NCBI GenBank assembly: GCA_000949895.1
Contig: JWIT01000003.1
Span: 434,001-498,000 of the forward strand
Origin: Agrobacterium arsenijevicii
Lineage (GTDB): Bacteria; Pseudomonadota; Alphaproteobacteria; Rhizobiales; Rhizobiaceae
Length of the DNA stretch: 64,000 nucleotides
Direction: 5' to 3'
Positions 46,926 to 54,099 of this stretch are shown piece after piece; position 1 is the stretch's first letter; each line of letters begins with the position of its first letter. Below the pieces are notes generated by a model. It ran no database searches. It was not told the origin of the DNA and worked only from the letters and a program-made list of their open reading frames with translations. Position numbers and translations under genes: made by a program.

Positions 46926-47522
46926 TTAGCCGCGATAGCGGCGAATAACGGTCTCGGGTCCGATGAGTGCGGTATCGAGATCGATCTCGATGAAGCGCCC
47001 GACGGCCATGTTTGCCAAGCCACGTATCGGCTTTGTGTCCTGGAATAGGGTAAGACTCTCAGCCAGGGTCAGGGATGATTGTTCATCCAGAACGGACAGC
47101 AATTGTACCCGATCCCCCAAACTGACATCACCACCCGAGCATTGAAGCAGGTCCTTGCAATTCTTCAGACGGATGGGGTCAATATCTCCGCGTGACATTG
47201 TCCGGTAGGTGAACCCTTCACGGACAACTGCCTCGGCAACCCACGGGGGTGGACGTCGCTGCCCCACGGTATCGATCACCAGGACGTCAAACTGACGTTC
47301 GGCGACGAAATCGGGAGAATAGGTATCAAAACCACTGCGGAGCTGCAGAGATCGGCAGTTCCAGCTCGAAACTGCTTCTTCGAATTCCAACAAGCACGCC
47401 ACATCACGCGCCAGTTGGTCCCTGGCGATGAAACGGCCTACGCATCGACTAAATTTGGGTTGGGAGAGAATGGCTTGCGACGCACGTGACGTCTTGCCGG
47501 AGGGCAGCGACTGAATACTCAT
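46926..47522 (-). CDS. TnsA-endonuclease-like protein with shared C-terminal domain
   Basis: 198 residues. The N-terminal 120 (DVACLLEFEEAVSSWNCRSLQL...DTYSPDFVAERQFDVLVIDTV) recall the TnsA/PD-(D/E)XK pattern: an early Glu, then PDF with an Asp and a hydrophobic beta-strand. The usual Q/E-x-K lysine is not clear, so it may be inactive. The C-terminal ~65 residues repeat those of the 43558 protein. First gene of the four-gene unit, 63 nt before the AAA protease. Confidence 0.55.
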   Translation of the reverse strand: MSIQSLPSGKTSRASQAILSQPKFSRCVGRFIARDQLARDVACLLEFEEAVSSWNCRSLQLRSGFDTYSPDFVAERQFDVLVIDTVGQRRPPPWVAEAVVREGFTYRTMSRGDIDPIRLKNCKDLLQCSGGDVSLGDRVQLLSVLDEQSSLTLAESLTLFQDTKPIRGLANMAVGRFIEIDLDTALIGPETVIRRYRG

Positions 47523-47868
47523 CTACACAACTCGAATATACACGCAATTGACGACAGCCTCTCGCGAGGCGGCGGATCAGCGGGATATTCGTATGACGTG
47601 TAGGATCGCGTTTTTCATGGAGTGAACAAATAAAGAACAAAGGCGAGGGTGTCAAGTTTTTTAGGCGGTCCATCGCGACCTTTGCTCAAAAACTGGCACT
47701 GGAAAGATTACAAGCAAGTCAACAAGCAATGCGAAACGCACTTTTCCACACTTGGCAATTTGCGTCCGCTACACAACCTTTTTGATGCGCCAAGTCCTTA
47801 GGTTGCAAAAAATTAAACTTGACCTATTTAAGTCACACGGGAACTTCGACATTTAAAAGGCTACAATT
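47523..47868. other. AT-rich divergent intergenic region
   Basis: 346 nt between two divergent units, AT-rich from 47760 (CAAAAAATTAAACTTGACC). It presumably holds promoters for both the TnsA-like and PemK-like genes; no firm hexamer pair chosen. Confidence 0.35.
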
Positions 47869-48465
47869 TTGCGCGGGAAACAACCTCACTGGGACACAAC
47901 GAAGCTCTCGATTAATTACGGGCCCAAACCGCGAGAGGTCTATTTTATTGGCACATTCGAAGATTCCCTTGAGCCAGAGTTCACAGGTTATCACCCCGGG
48001 GTTATTCTAAGCGGTGCAAAAACGGTTCGCGAGAATGTCGAGACTGTAGTGTTCGTTCCAGCGACCACTGAAGAACCTATGAAGAATTCCAGCGGAGCCT
48101 ATCCCCCTTATGTGCACGAACTCAGTCAGAACCCGAGCCCTACTGATGGACGTAGAATGTGGGTTATCTGCAATCACGTAATGACGGTGCGTCTAACGCG
48201 TCTTGAGCGATACATCGGACCGAACGGGCTTTATGTTCCGAGGGTCTCTAAGGATGACTTTAACTCCATCCTCGACGCAGTAATGAATGGAATGACTGTT
48301 CTACGTGATAGGTCCGACCATAAAAAAAACGTCGCGGTTGATGCGATGAGTATTCAGCATGAGGCAATCCTTTCTGCATTAAAAGCGCAGCATGAAACAG
48401 AAATCGAGACACATGCGTATGCATTGCTTGAAGAAAAGACAAAGCCTGCCAGTTCAGACTGTTGA
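47869..48465 (+). CDS. PemK/MazF-like type II toxin
   Basis: 198 residues; TTG 47869 is the first usable start. YHPGVILSGAKTVRENVETVVFVPATTEEP and MWVICNHVMTVRLTRLERYI are the two beta-barrel blocks of the PemK/MazF family of mRNA interferases. The C-terminal 50 residues form an extra helical extension. No antitoxin gene of the MazE/PemI type is adjacent. A strong promoter for a short RNA overlaps its stop codon. Confidence 0.7.
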   Translation: MRGKQPHWDTTKLSINYGPKPREVYFIGTFEDSLEPEFTGYHPGVILSGAKTVRENVETVVFVPATTEEPMKNSSGAYPPYVHELSQNPSPTDGRRMWVICNHVMTVRLTRLERYIGPNGLYVPRVSKDDFNSILDAVMNGMTVLRDRSDHKKNVAVDAMSIQHEAILSALKAQHETEIETHAYALLEEKTKPASSDC

Positions 48466-48490
48466 CATGCAAAGCCTCGTGTCCTATTTT
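48462..48490 (+). promoter_or_regulatory. Near-consensus sigma-70 promoter
   Basis: TTGACA (48462-48467), 17-nt spacer, TATTTT (48485-48490). It overlaps the stop of the PemK-like gene and points to a transcript starting near 48497 that meets a strong terminator within 90 nt. Confidence 0.65.
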
Positions 48491-48496
48491 GTATTC

Positions 48497-48588
48497 GTGG
48501 TTACGATCACATCGACCTCTAGGGGTCCACACTGAATGTTACCATCTAAGGGTGGACAAAAAGGCGGGTGACCGCCTTTTTTATTTTT
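48497..48588 (+). ncRNA. Candidate small RNA, about 90 nt
   Basis: Lies between a near-consensus promoter and a rho-independent terminator with no coding frame. GTCCAC (about 48525) and GTGGAC (about 48552) can pair to form an internal hairpin. It may be an RNA regulator, possibly tied to the neighbouring toxin genes; alternatively just the leader/terminator between them. Confidence 0.45.
48558..48588 (+). terminator. Rho-independent terminator
   Basis: GGCGG-gtga-CCGCC stem preceded by five A and followed by TTTTTTATTTTT. Confidence 0.85.
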
Positions 48589-48620
48589 CAAACATTTGGA
48601 TATTTTTCCTCTTTTGCGCG

Positions 48621-48649
48621 TTGACAGTCGGACCAGCTGGCAATAGCGT
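48621..48649 (+). promoter_or_regulatory. Promoter of the type III antitoxin RNA
   Basis: TTGACA (48621-48626), 17-nt spacer, TAGCGT (48644-48649). Predicted start near 48656, four bases before the first 44-nt repeat. Confidence 0.65.
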
Positions 48650-48659
48650 ATCTGAGCGA

Positions 48660-48703
48660 TGTGGTCGTAGAGCTGCGCCACGTTAAAAAATAGAAGTGCT
48701 CAA
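48660..48703 (+). repeat. Antitoxin repeat 1 (44 nt)
   Basis: Begins TGTGGTCGTAGAGCTGCGCC and ends AAATAGAAGTGCTCAA. Differs from repeat 2 at one base (C/T in GAGCTG versus GAGTTG). GTGG and CCAC inside each unit can pair. Confidence 0.9.
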
Positions 48704-48712
48704 CCAGAATGC

Positions 48713-48756
48713 TGTGGTCGTAGAGTTGCGCCACGTTAAAAAATAGAAGTGCTCAA
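48713..48756 (+). repeat. Antitoxin repeat 2 (44 nt)
   Basis: Second copy, 9 nt after the first (period 53 nt). The AAAAAATAGAAG segment resembles the A-rich processing region of known type III antitoxin units. Confidence 0.9.
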
Positions 48757-48765
48757 TGCGATTGA

Positions 48766-48794
48766 GAAAGAGCCCCGAGAGGGGCTTTTTCTTT
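48766..48794 (+). terminator. Rho-independent terminator between antitoxin RNA and toxin
   Basis: AGCCCC-gaga-GGGGCT stem (48771-48786) followed by TTTTCTTT. It lies 16 nt before the toxin ATG, as expected for dose control in type III loci. Confidence 0.88.
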
Positions 48795-48809
48795 GACTGG
48801 GAAGTAGGA

Positions 48810-49271
48810 ATGGAAATCCGCAAGCTAACGGAAGCATTTTACGTCGACCACATGAATCTGGATGAAGCGCTAGATAAGTACGACTGCTCTGAAGGGGATC
48901 AAAAGGTTCGAGGGTATGGGATAGCAATTGCGCAGTCTTGCGGCCACCGCTTTGGAATTCCATTCAGATCGCGAATTTCACACAATCACTGCTTCAAGAC
49001 CGGGCAGCATAAAGGTTTGGATTTTTCAAAATCAGTCCTTTTAACGCTTGACGAATATATCTCCACCGAACCGTTCAAGGTCCCCACCGTGGACCTTGTC
49101 GCAGTGCGTGAAAAATCAATTTTCATTCAAAGACGTTTCAACAAATACGTCGAACGATATATAAAGGCGCATTCAGATGCCAAGCTTTCAATAGTTGAAA
49201 GAGAGTATCGCTACACGACACTCATCAACTATCATGCTGAGCTGGGTATCAAGCTATCACGCGGTGCATAA
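48810..49271 (+). CDS. TenpN-like type III toxin endoribonuclease
   Basis: 153 residues from ATG 48810, with GGAAGTAGGA just upstream; a longer frame from 48756 would start inside the RNA repeat. MEIRKLTEAFY, KVRGYGIAIAQ, FGIPFRSRISHNHCF and HKGLDFSKSVLLTLDEYIS match my recollection of TenpIN-family toxins. The C-terminus ends in REYRYTTLINYHAELGI, also family-like. ToxN-fold enzymes are sequence-specific endoribonucleases that give phage abortive infection. Confidence 0.8.
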   Translation: MEIRKLTEAFYVDHMNLDEALDKYDCSEGDQKVRGYGIAIAQSCGHRFGIPFRSRISHNHCFKTGQHKGLDFSKSVLLTLDEYISTEPFKVPTVDLVAVREKSIFIQRRFNKYVERYIKAHSDAKLSIVEREYRYTTLINYHAELGIKLSRGA

Positions 49272-49280
49272 TCAACTGAC

Positions 49281-49949
49281 TTATTGTAATTTGCTCGATA
49301 TCCAGAGAGCCACGAGATGCTGAAGGTTTTTCGCTCCTGCCCGGCCCTTAAGTCGCTCAATCCGATGTTCAATCGTCCGGGGCGACAATTCCAGCCTGAG
49401 ACCGATTTCCTTCTGCGCTGCGCCGTCCGTCAATAGTTGAAGAATACCGAGAGCAACGCCATCAGTGTCGAATCGAGGCACGTTCGCGAGCAAAAGATCA
49501 ATTTTCGAAAATAGAATGCACCACGCACTTTGCTGTGCTTTAGGTTTCTGCGGCAAAATCAGCGTTTCGTGAAAAATTCGGCAGCCACCGAATACTGTGC
49601 AGCCCTTTGAAAGCAATGGTCGTTTACTCGCTATCACCTCACTCAACGCTGGAATCGCGATGTCCGTCAGGTATTGTTGATCCGGAAAACTTTTGAGATC
49701 GAGTGGTTCGTGCCATTGTAATTTCAGGAAATCAAATGCGTCGGTCGCGATACTGTACCGGTGGATGAAGTCGACCGACAAAGCCCCTATCCCAAAATCT
49801 CGACAATCGACGACGGCTAAGACTACATTCGGATGCGTGGGTCCCGTGAGGGCCTGATAAATATCAGCGGCCTGAGCCCCTTCCCTGCTTGTGATCCAAG
49901 CGTCCATCAGCTCATGCACGCAGTTCGCAAACGCCTTTATCCCACGCAC
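49281..49949 (-). CDS. LuxR-type HTH transcriptional regulator
   Basis: 222 residues from GTG 49949; the frame is closed by a TGA a short way upstream. The C-terminal ~60 residues are a LuxR/GerE helix-turn-helix (ILQLLTDGAAQKEIGLRLELSPRTIEHRIERLKGRAGAKNLQHLVAL). The N-terminal 150 residues are a sensor-like domain of unrecognised type. The ribosome site is weak. A decayed second copy of its HTH lies at 20003-20260. Ligand and targets unknown. Confidence 0.7.
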   Translation of the reverse strand: MRGIKAFANCVHELMDAWITSREGAQAADIYQALTGPTHPNVVLAVVDCRDFGIGALSVDFIHRYSIATDAFDFLKLQWHEPLDLKSFPDQQYLTDIAIPALSEVIASKRPLLSKGCTVFGGCRIFHETLILPQKPKAQQSAWCILFSKIDLLLANVPRFDTDGVALGILQLLTDGAAQKEIGLRLELSPRTIEHRIERLKGRAGAKNLQHLVALWISSKLQ

Positions 49950-49988
49950 AAGAACGATCTCGTGCCGGTAATTTCAGTATTGCGATGG

Positions 49989-50118
49989 GACAAAAGGAAC
50001 CAATTTTGTCATCCAGCCAATATCTATTTCGTTGCTTGCTTAAATCCTTGAGAGCCTTGATCAAACACATTCGTCTCACTGCGACAAATCCGACCGGACA
50101 AAATTGGTTGTTTATGTC
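49989..50118. repeat. Paired 22-bp dyad sites upstream of the serine recombinase
   Basis: Site A (49989-50010) has arms GACAAAA and TTTTGTC. Site B (50097-50118) has GACAAAA and TTATGTC. Read on opposite strands the two match at 19 of 22 positions. Paired imperfect dyads just before a serine recombinase gene suggest resolvase res subsites or invertase crossover sites; their opposite orientation would allow inversion of the ~86 bp between them. Confidence 0.6.
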
Positions 50119-50153
50119 AATCGTGCAGACGCCAAGTAAATCTCAGGGCAAAC

Positions 50154-50741
50154 ATGAAAATCGGCTATGCAAGAGTGTCGACCTCCGACCAACACCTGGA
50201 CTTGCAACTCGATGCGCTGAATGCCGCCGGTTGCGAACTCATCTTCAAGGACCACGGCATCTCAGGCATAAAAGTGAAACGCCCGGGACTATCACAAGTA
50301 ATCAGACGCCTAAAACGCGGCGACACCCTGATCGTATGGCGACTGGACCGACTGGGACGTTCGCTTATTCATCTTGTAAGTACCATCACGAAACTCAGGC
50401 AGCGCGGGGTCGAATTCCTATCGTTGAGTGAGCAAATCAACACCGGCAACTCGGCAGGATCACTGATTTTCCATATTTTCGCAGCATTGGCCGAATTTGA
50501 AAGAGGCTTGATTTCTGAGCGTTCTACGGCGGGAATTGCAGCAGCCCGGGCGAAAGGAAAACGCCTCGGCCGACGGCCCAGTCTCGGGCCGGAACTGCTG
50601 GGCGAGATAACACGAGCCTACAGTGATGACCGGCATTCATTGGCTCGTATTGCCGATCAGTATAGCGTTCATCCTCGAACCGTCCGACGTTATCTTCAGA
50701 AAAACGCCCCATGTCCCGATGATTTCGGCGAGGAGCAGTAA
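50154..50741 (+). CDS. Serine recombinase (resolvase/DNA invertase family)
   Basis: 195 residues. N-terminal catalytic domain: IGYARVSTSDQHLDLQLDAL with Ser10, VWRLDRLGRSLIHLV (catalytic Arg pair), and FHIFAALAEFERGLISERSTAGIAAARAKG. A Hin/Pin-type C-terminal HTH follows (HSLARIADQYSVHPRTVRRYLQK). Length and order are those of Tn3 resolvases and Hin invertases. Its stop lies 3 nt from the stop of the convergent flagellin gene. Confidence 0.92.
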   Translation: MKIGYARVSTSDQHLDLQLDALNAAGCELIFKDHGISGIKVKRPGLSQVIRRLKRGDTLIVWRLDRLGRSLIHLVSTITKLRQRGVEFLSLSEQINTGNSAGSLIFHIFAALAEFERGLISERSTAGIAAARAKGKRLGRRPSLGPELLGEITRAYSDDRHSLARIADQYSVHPRTVRRYLQKNAPCPDDFGEEQ

Positions 50742-50744
50742 CGT

Positions 50745-52439
50745 TTATCGGAAAAGCTGTATCATCATTGACGGATTCTCATTGGCAATGCTGAGTGCTT
50801 GAACGGAAAGCTGTTGCTGTGACTGCAATGCTTTCAGCCTGATCGATTCTTCGTCCATGTCTGCATCTACCAATCTGCCTACCCCACGCTCAATCGAATC
50901 CATAAGTCTTGAAACAAACTCTTGCTGGATGCTTACTCTCGTTTGAATGGAGCCAAGGATCGAAGCTCCGGCAATCACCTTTGACAGCATCGACTGAACA
51001 CCGTTGATGTAATCATCCAGACCATGATTGCCTGTTATGTCGATGTCTAAAAGGCCAAAATTCGGTACACTTCCAATGTTGTCAGTTGCTGCTGTGACGC
51101 CCAACGACGTCTTACGGCCAGCTGTAGGATTCATTGTTTCGATCAGGTCGTATCGGATGAGACCTGATCCAAGGTCTTTGGCCTCGATACCCATACCTTG
51201 ATCTGTAAATGCATAATTGAGAACCTGCACATAGTCGCCAATTGAATTGACCTCACCGTTGGTTGACCCCAACGCTGCCATGACCGTGTCGCGCGTGAGC
51301 GTGAGGGTTTTGCCAACTCCATTCTCTGTTATCGCGATGTATGCTTCCACCGTGGGTTTCAGTTCAAATGGCTCGTCCCAAATGCTGTAGGTGTAGGCGC
51401 GACTGCCGTAGCTGATCGACGGGCTATCCTGAAGACCACCGGTCAAGCCGCCAGCCAACGTGGAAGTTACTCCAGTCATATTGTAGGATGAGCCCCTGGC
51501 AGAAGTCTCACTGGATTGTATCGAGTATTGCGCGGGATTCGTAGCGTCCTGTGCGATGAAAACGCCATTGCCGATAACGGATTGAAGTACCTGCCGCCAT
51601 TGTGAGCGTGCCGAAACAACACCATTCCAGGCAGCGTTCACCGCATCGATGGCATCACGGTCAATAGTGTAGGTTTGTGTTACGCCTGTTTGCGCACCGG
51701 TGGTCGTGGCGGGATCATCGGCGTCGAGGTTCAAAGTGAAACTTATGGCAGTTGTATTGTCAGTAAATGTCAGAGGTCCATCAAAAACATAGTCGCTCCA
51801 TGGTCCTCCGCCAACCGGTGCAAAATTGTAGATTGTATTTCGAATGCCCCCAATCGTCCCGGGGCTTCGAACATCGGCCTGAAGAAGCCCGCCGCCGGTC
51901 GAATTGAAAAGGGAAATTCGCGAAAGGTCTACATTCATCGACTGGACGGAAACCACTCCAGATGAATCGCGCACAAAAGATGATGTCAACTTGGCGGAGG
52001 CGCTTGATGTGTCGTAAATGTTTCCAATCTCGGTTGACAGCCAATTGATAGAGTTAAAGCTCGCCGCCGTCGATATGCTGACGACCTGATCTTTCAGTTG
52101 ATCAAGCTCTGCCTGGATTTTCGACCTATCCAATCCGTCTTCCTTCGCCGATACCAGCTTGGCTTGGAATTTGCCGAGTACGTCGATAACCGCATCCATT
52201 CCCGCATAAGCCGTATCGACCTTGGCGGCACCAAGTCCAAGAGCATCCTGAACCGCTGAAATTGCCCCATTATCCGACCGCATTGTCGTTGAGATCGACC
52301 AGTACGCAGCGTTGTCAGAAGCTGTAGCAACACGGAGTCCAGACGACACTCTATCTTGCGTGTCGGCAAGATTGCTTGAAATGGATCGCAAGGTCTGAAG
52401 GGCGGCAATAGCTCTCGTGTTGGTCAGTATGCTCGTCAT
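50745..52439 (-). CDS. Flagellin
   Basis: 564 residues. The conserved N-terminal D0/D1 (MTSILTNTRAIAALQTLRSI, LADTQDRVSSGLRVATASDNAAYWSI) and C-terminal D1/D0 (TRVSIQQEFVSRLMDSIERGVGRLVDADMDEESIRLKALQSQQQL) are rhizobial in style. The long variable middle (about 160-460) makes it larger than the usual ~320-400-residue rhizobial flagellins. It stands alone; no other flagellar gene is in the window. Possibly a phase-variable or horizontally acquired filament subunit. Confidence 0.93.
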   Translation of the reverse strand: MTSILTNTRAIAALQTLRSISSNLADTQDRVSSGLRVATASDNAAYWSISTTMRSDNGAISAVQDALGLGAAKVDTAYAGMDAVIDVLGKFQAKLVSAKEDGLDRSKIQAELDQLKDQVVSISTAASFNSINWLSTEIGNIYDTSSASAKLTSSFVRDSSGVVSVQSMNVDLSRISLFNSTGGGLLQADVRSPGTIGGIRNTIYNFAPVGGGPWSDYVFDGPLTFTDNTTAISFTLNLDADDPATTTGAQTGVTQTYTIDRDAIDAVNAAWNGVVSARSQWRQVLQSVIGNGVFIAQDATNPAQYSIQSSETSARGSSYNMTGVTSTLAGGLTGGLQDSPSISYGSRAYTYSIWDEPFELKPTVEAYIAITENGVGKTLTLTRDTVMAALGSTNGEVNSIGDYVQVLNYAFTDQGMGIEAKDLGSGLIRYDLIETMNPTAGRKTSLGVTAATDNIGSVPNFGLLDIDITGNHGLDDYINGVQSMLSKVIAGASILGSIQTRVSIQQEFVSRLMDSIERGVGRLVDADMDEESIRLKALQSQQQLSVQALSIANENPSMMIQLFR

Positions 52440-52872
52440 TAAAATCGCCGATATTCACGTATGCGGCGTCTTCATGAGCCTTGGAATCCAGCGTTGTGCT
52501 GCATCCCTACATTGCATCGGCAAAGGTTAATTGAGTTGCGAAAGTCGCAGGGGGAAACTACCCTCGGCGCAACCTGAATTATCCAAATGGCCTGTTGGAT
52601 ACAGGTGAGATTCCCCTCTGGTTGTGAATCCTTTATCAATTGGCCGCGTGTACCGGTGATTCCAATTAAGACTTGTTCAGGGGTAACAAGGAGCCTCACT
52701 TGTTAAAGTTGACGCTCTTGCCGTCCAAAATCGTCCCAGCAATGCGTATTCGCCTCCTAACCAACCTCTCATCTGCTTAGAAGATAAAACGTACGGGTTT
52801 TGACCTTTGCTGAGGGGCGACTTACCAGACGTACTGTGTTTTATTCTCCACGATTTAACATGGGGATTGGGC
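52440..52872. other. Flagellin upstream region, no supported gene
   Basis: 433 nt that must contain the flagellin promoter on the minus strand. Short frames here lack recognisable content. No sigma-28 consensus was seen. Confidence 0.35.
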
Positions 52873-53310
52873 TTGAATCCGAAAATTATAATATGCATTG
52901 CCTTCATCGCAGCAACGTTTGTAACAGCCGCATCTGCTAACGAACTCGATATCAAAACTCTGAAGATTCCAGGGGTCAGCGCGCTGAAAGCCGCAGATAT
53001 CCTCGTGGATCGTCCTATCGAACCGCGTGCAACGTACGTGATTGTCGCCCTTGGCAAGGGCCCTGAAAGGTCAGTGGTATCGATCAACACGCGCTACTCA
53101 CATGCATCCGGGTGGGTATACACCGCGCGTGCAGTGAAATGCGGTAGTGGACAAATGAGGACGCTTGGAAGCGGTGAAACCGTAGAAGGAATGTTGAAGT
53201 CCAAGACTGATCCATCGTGGGGACCTCTCTTCAGTGGTTCCTCGGCTACGCAGGTCGCGGAAATTGCATGTGCCAAGAGCGGCACGATGCTTTCGGGAGT
53301 GCTGAGATGA
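52873..53310 (+). CDS. Exported hypothetical protein
   Basis: 145 residues from TTG 52873 (GGGGA upstream), which places a signal peptide at the very N-terminus (NPKIIICIAFIAATFVTAASA, cleavage near ASA-NEL). Two cysteines (VKCGSG, IACAKSG) may form a disulfide. Secreted or periplasmic; family not recognised. A longer reading from 52807 would bury the signal sequence. Confidence 0.55.
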   Translation: MNPKIIICIAFIAATFVTAASANELDIKTLKIPGVSALKAADILVDRPIEPRATYVIVALGKGPERSVVSINTRYSHASGWVYTARAVKCGSGQMRTLGSGETVEGMLKSKTDPSWGPLFSGSSATQVAEIACAKSGTMLSGVLR

Positions 53311-53402
53311 GAGAGAAGCTGCGTTCAGGAGCACAAAACCTTTCTGCTGCCGCTAAAGCCAGACCTGCAGAAACCAATTAAAAACTGCATGCAGCGACGC
53401 TC

Positions 53403-53801
53403 TCAGACGGCTTTATCGAACGCATCTGCCTCGCTTTGATTTGTGAAGGTGAATGTAACCAGTTCACTATCATCGTCCTGGCGGATACCGATTGCAGTTA
53501 CAATCAATCTTGCGATCTCATCCTGAGCTTCCCTGCCAGACCGAGATGAATTCACCGACTTCTCGATGGCCGATGCGAATACTTCGCTAATCACACCGAG
53601 GCGCATATTGTGTTTCATGATGATGTCCCGGTCCTCGATGATTGCTGCCTGTTCGGCTTTCGGGATACCGGCATTTTCCATTGCGGTTATAGTGGCATTT
53701 GTCGCGAGCCGGATGGGACCCTCTTCAAGCCACCGATCAACCATCTGATGGAATTGGCGCATACGCGCAGTGGGGATTGTTTTCTGTACGGTGATCGACA
53801 T
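53403..53801 (-). CDS. Hypothetical protein
   Basis: 132 residues from the second ATG (53801), which sits 6 nt after AAAGGA. Helical protein: TARMRQFHQMVDRWLEEGPIRLATNATITAMENAGIPK then HNMRLGVISEVFASAIEKSV. No motif recognised; cytoplasmic by appearance. Confidence 0.55.
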   Translation of the reverse strand: MSITVQKTIPTARMRQFHQMVDRWLEEGPIRLATNATITAMENAGIPKAEQAAIIEDRDIIMKHNMRLGVISEVFASAIEKSVNSSRSGREAQDEIARLIVTAIGIRQDDDSELVTFTFTNQSEADAFDKAV

Positions 53802-54099
53802 CTGCATTCCTTTGTCGGCTTCTATGCATACCGATACCTGCTCCCTGGGTGAGGAACCGGCTTCTTGTTCATCAAAAATGTGCGCGAGCAGGGTTTAAGG
53901 GATCAAGCGACAAGCTTCAATGGACTTGTAAAGGTTAGCTGGGCGGGAAGGTGACGGGGAGCTAAAACCATGATCTCAGGCAACTACGAGGGCGGTCGTA
54001 GGATAATACCGCCCAATTATTTCCGTTTACATTTTTTTAACTCTGCTCCCTTAGCAAGCCGCCCCCGGGGCTGGACTATTATCTGCAAGGGAAACCTGA

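Larger units (their letters stand above)
48656..48794 (+). ncRNA. TenpI-like antitoxin RNA (type III toxin-antitoxin)
   Basis: The transcript would contain two tandem 44-nt repeats and end at a terminator just before the toxin gene. That promoter-repeats-terminator-toxin order defines type III systems, where the toxin endoribonuclease cuts the repeat RNA into units that then wrap and inhibit it. Partial terminator read-through supplies toxin mRNA. Only two repeats are present, at the low end for these families. Confidence 0.78.

Noticed and set aside
48660-48756. Tandem repeats as a CRISPR array
   Set aside because: Only two units, 9 nt apart, without spacer-sized gaps or cas genes; the promoter-terminator-toxin order fits a type III antitoxin RNA instead.
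49281-52439. A flagellar gene cluster
   Set aside because: Only one flagellin gene is present; no hook, motor or assembly genes lie in the window.
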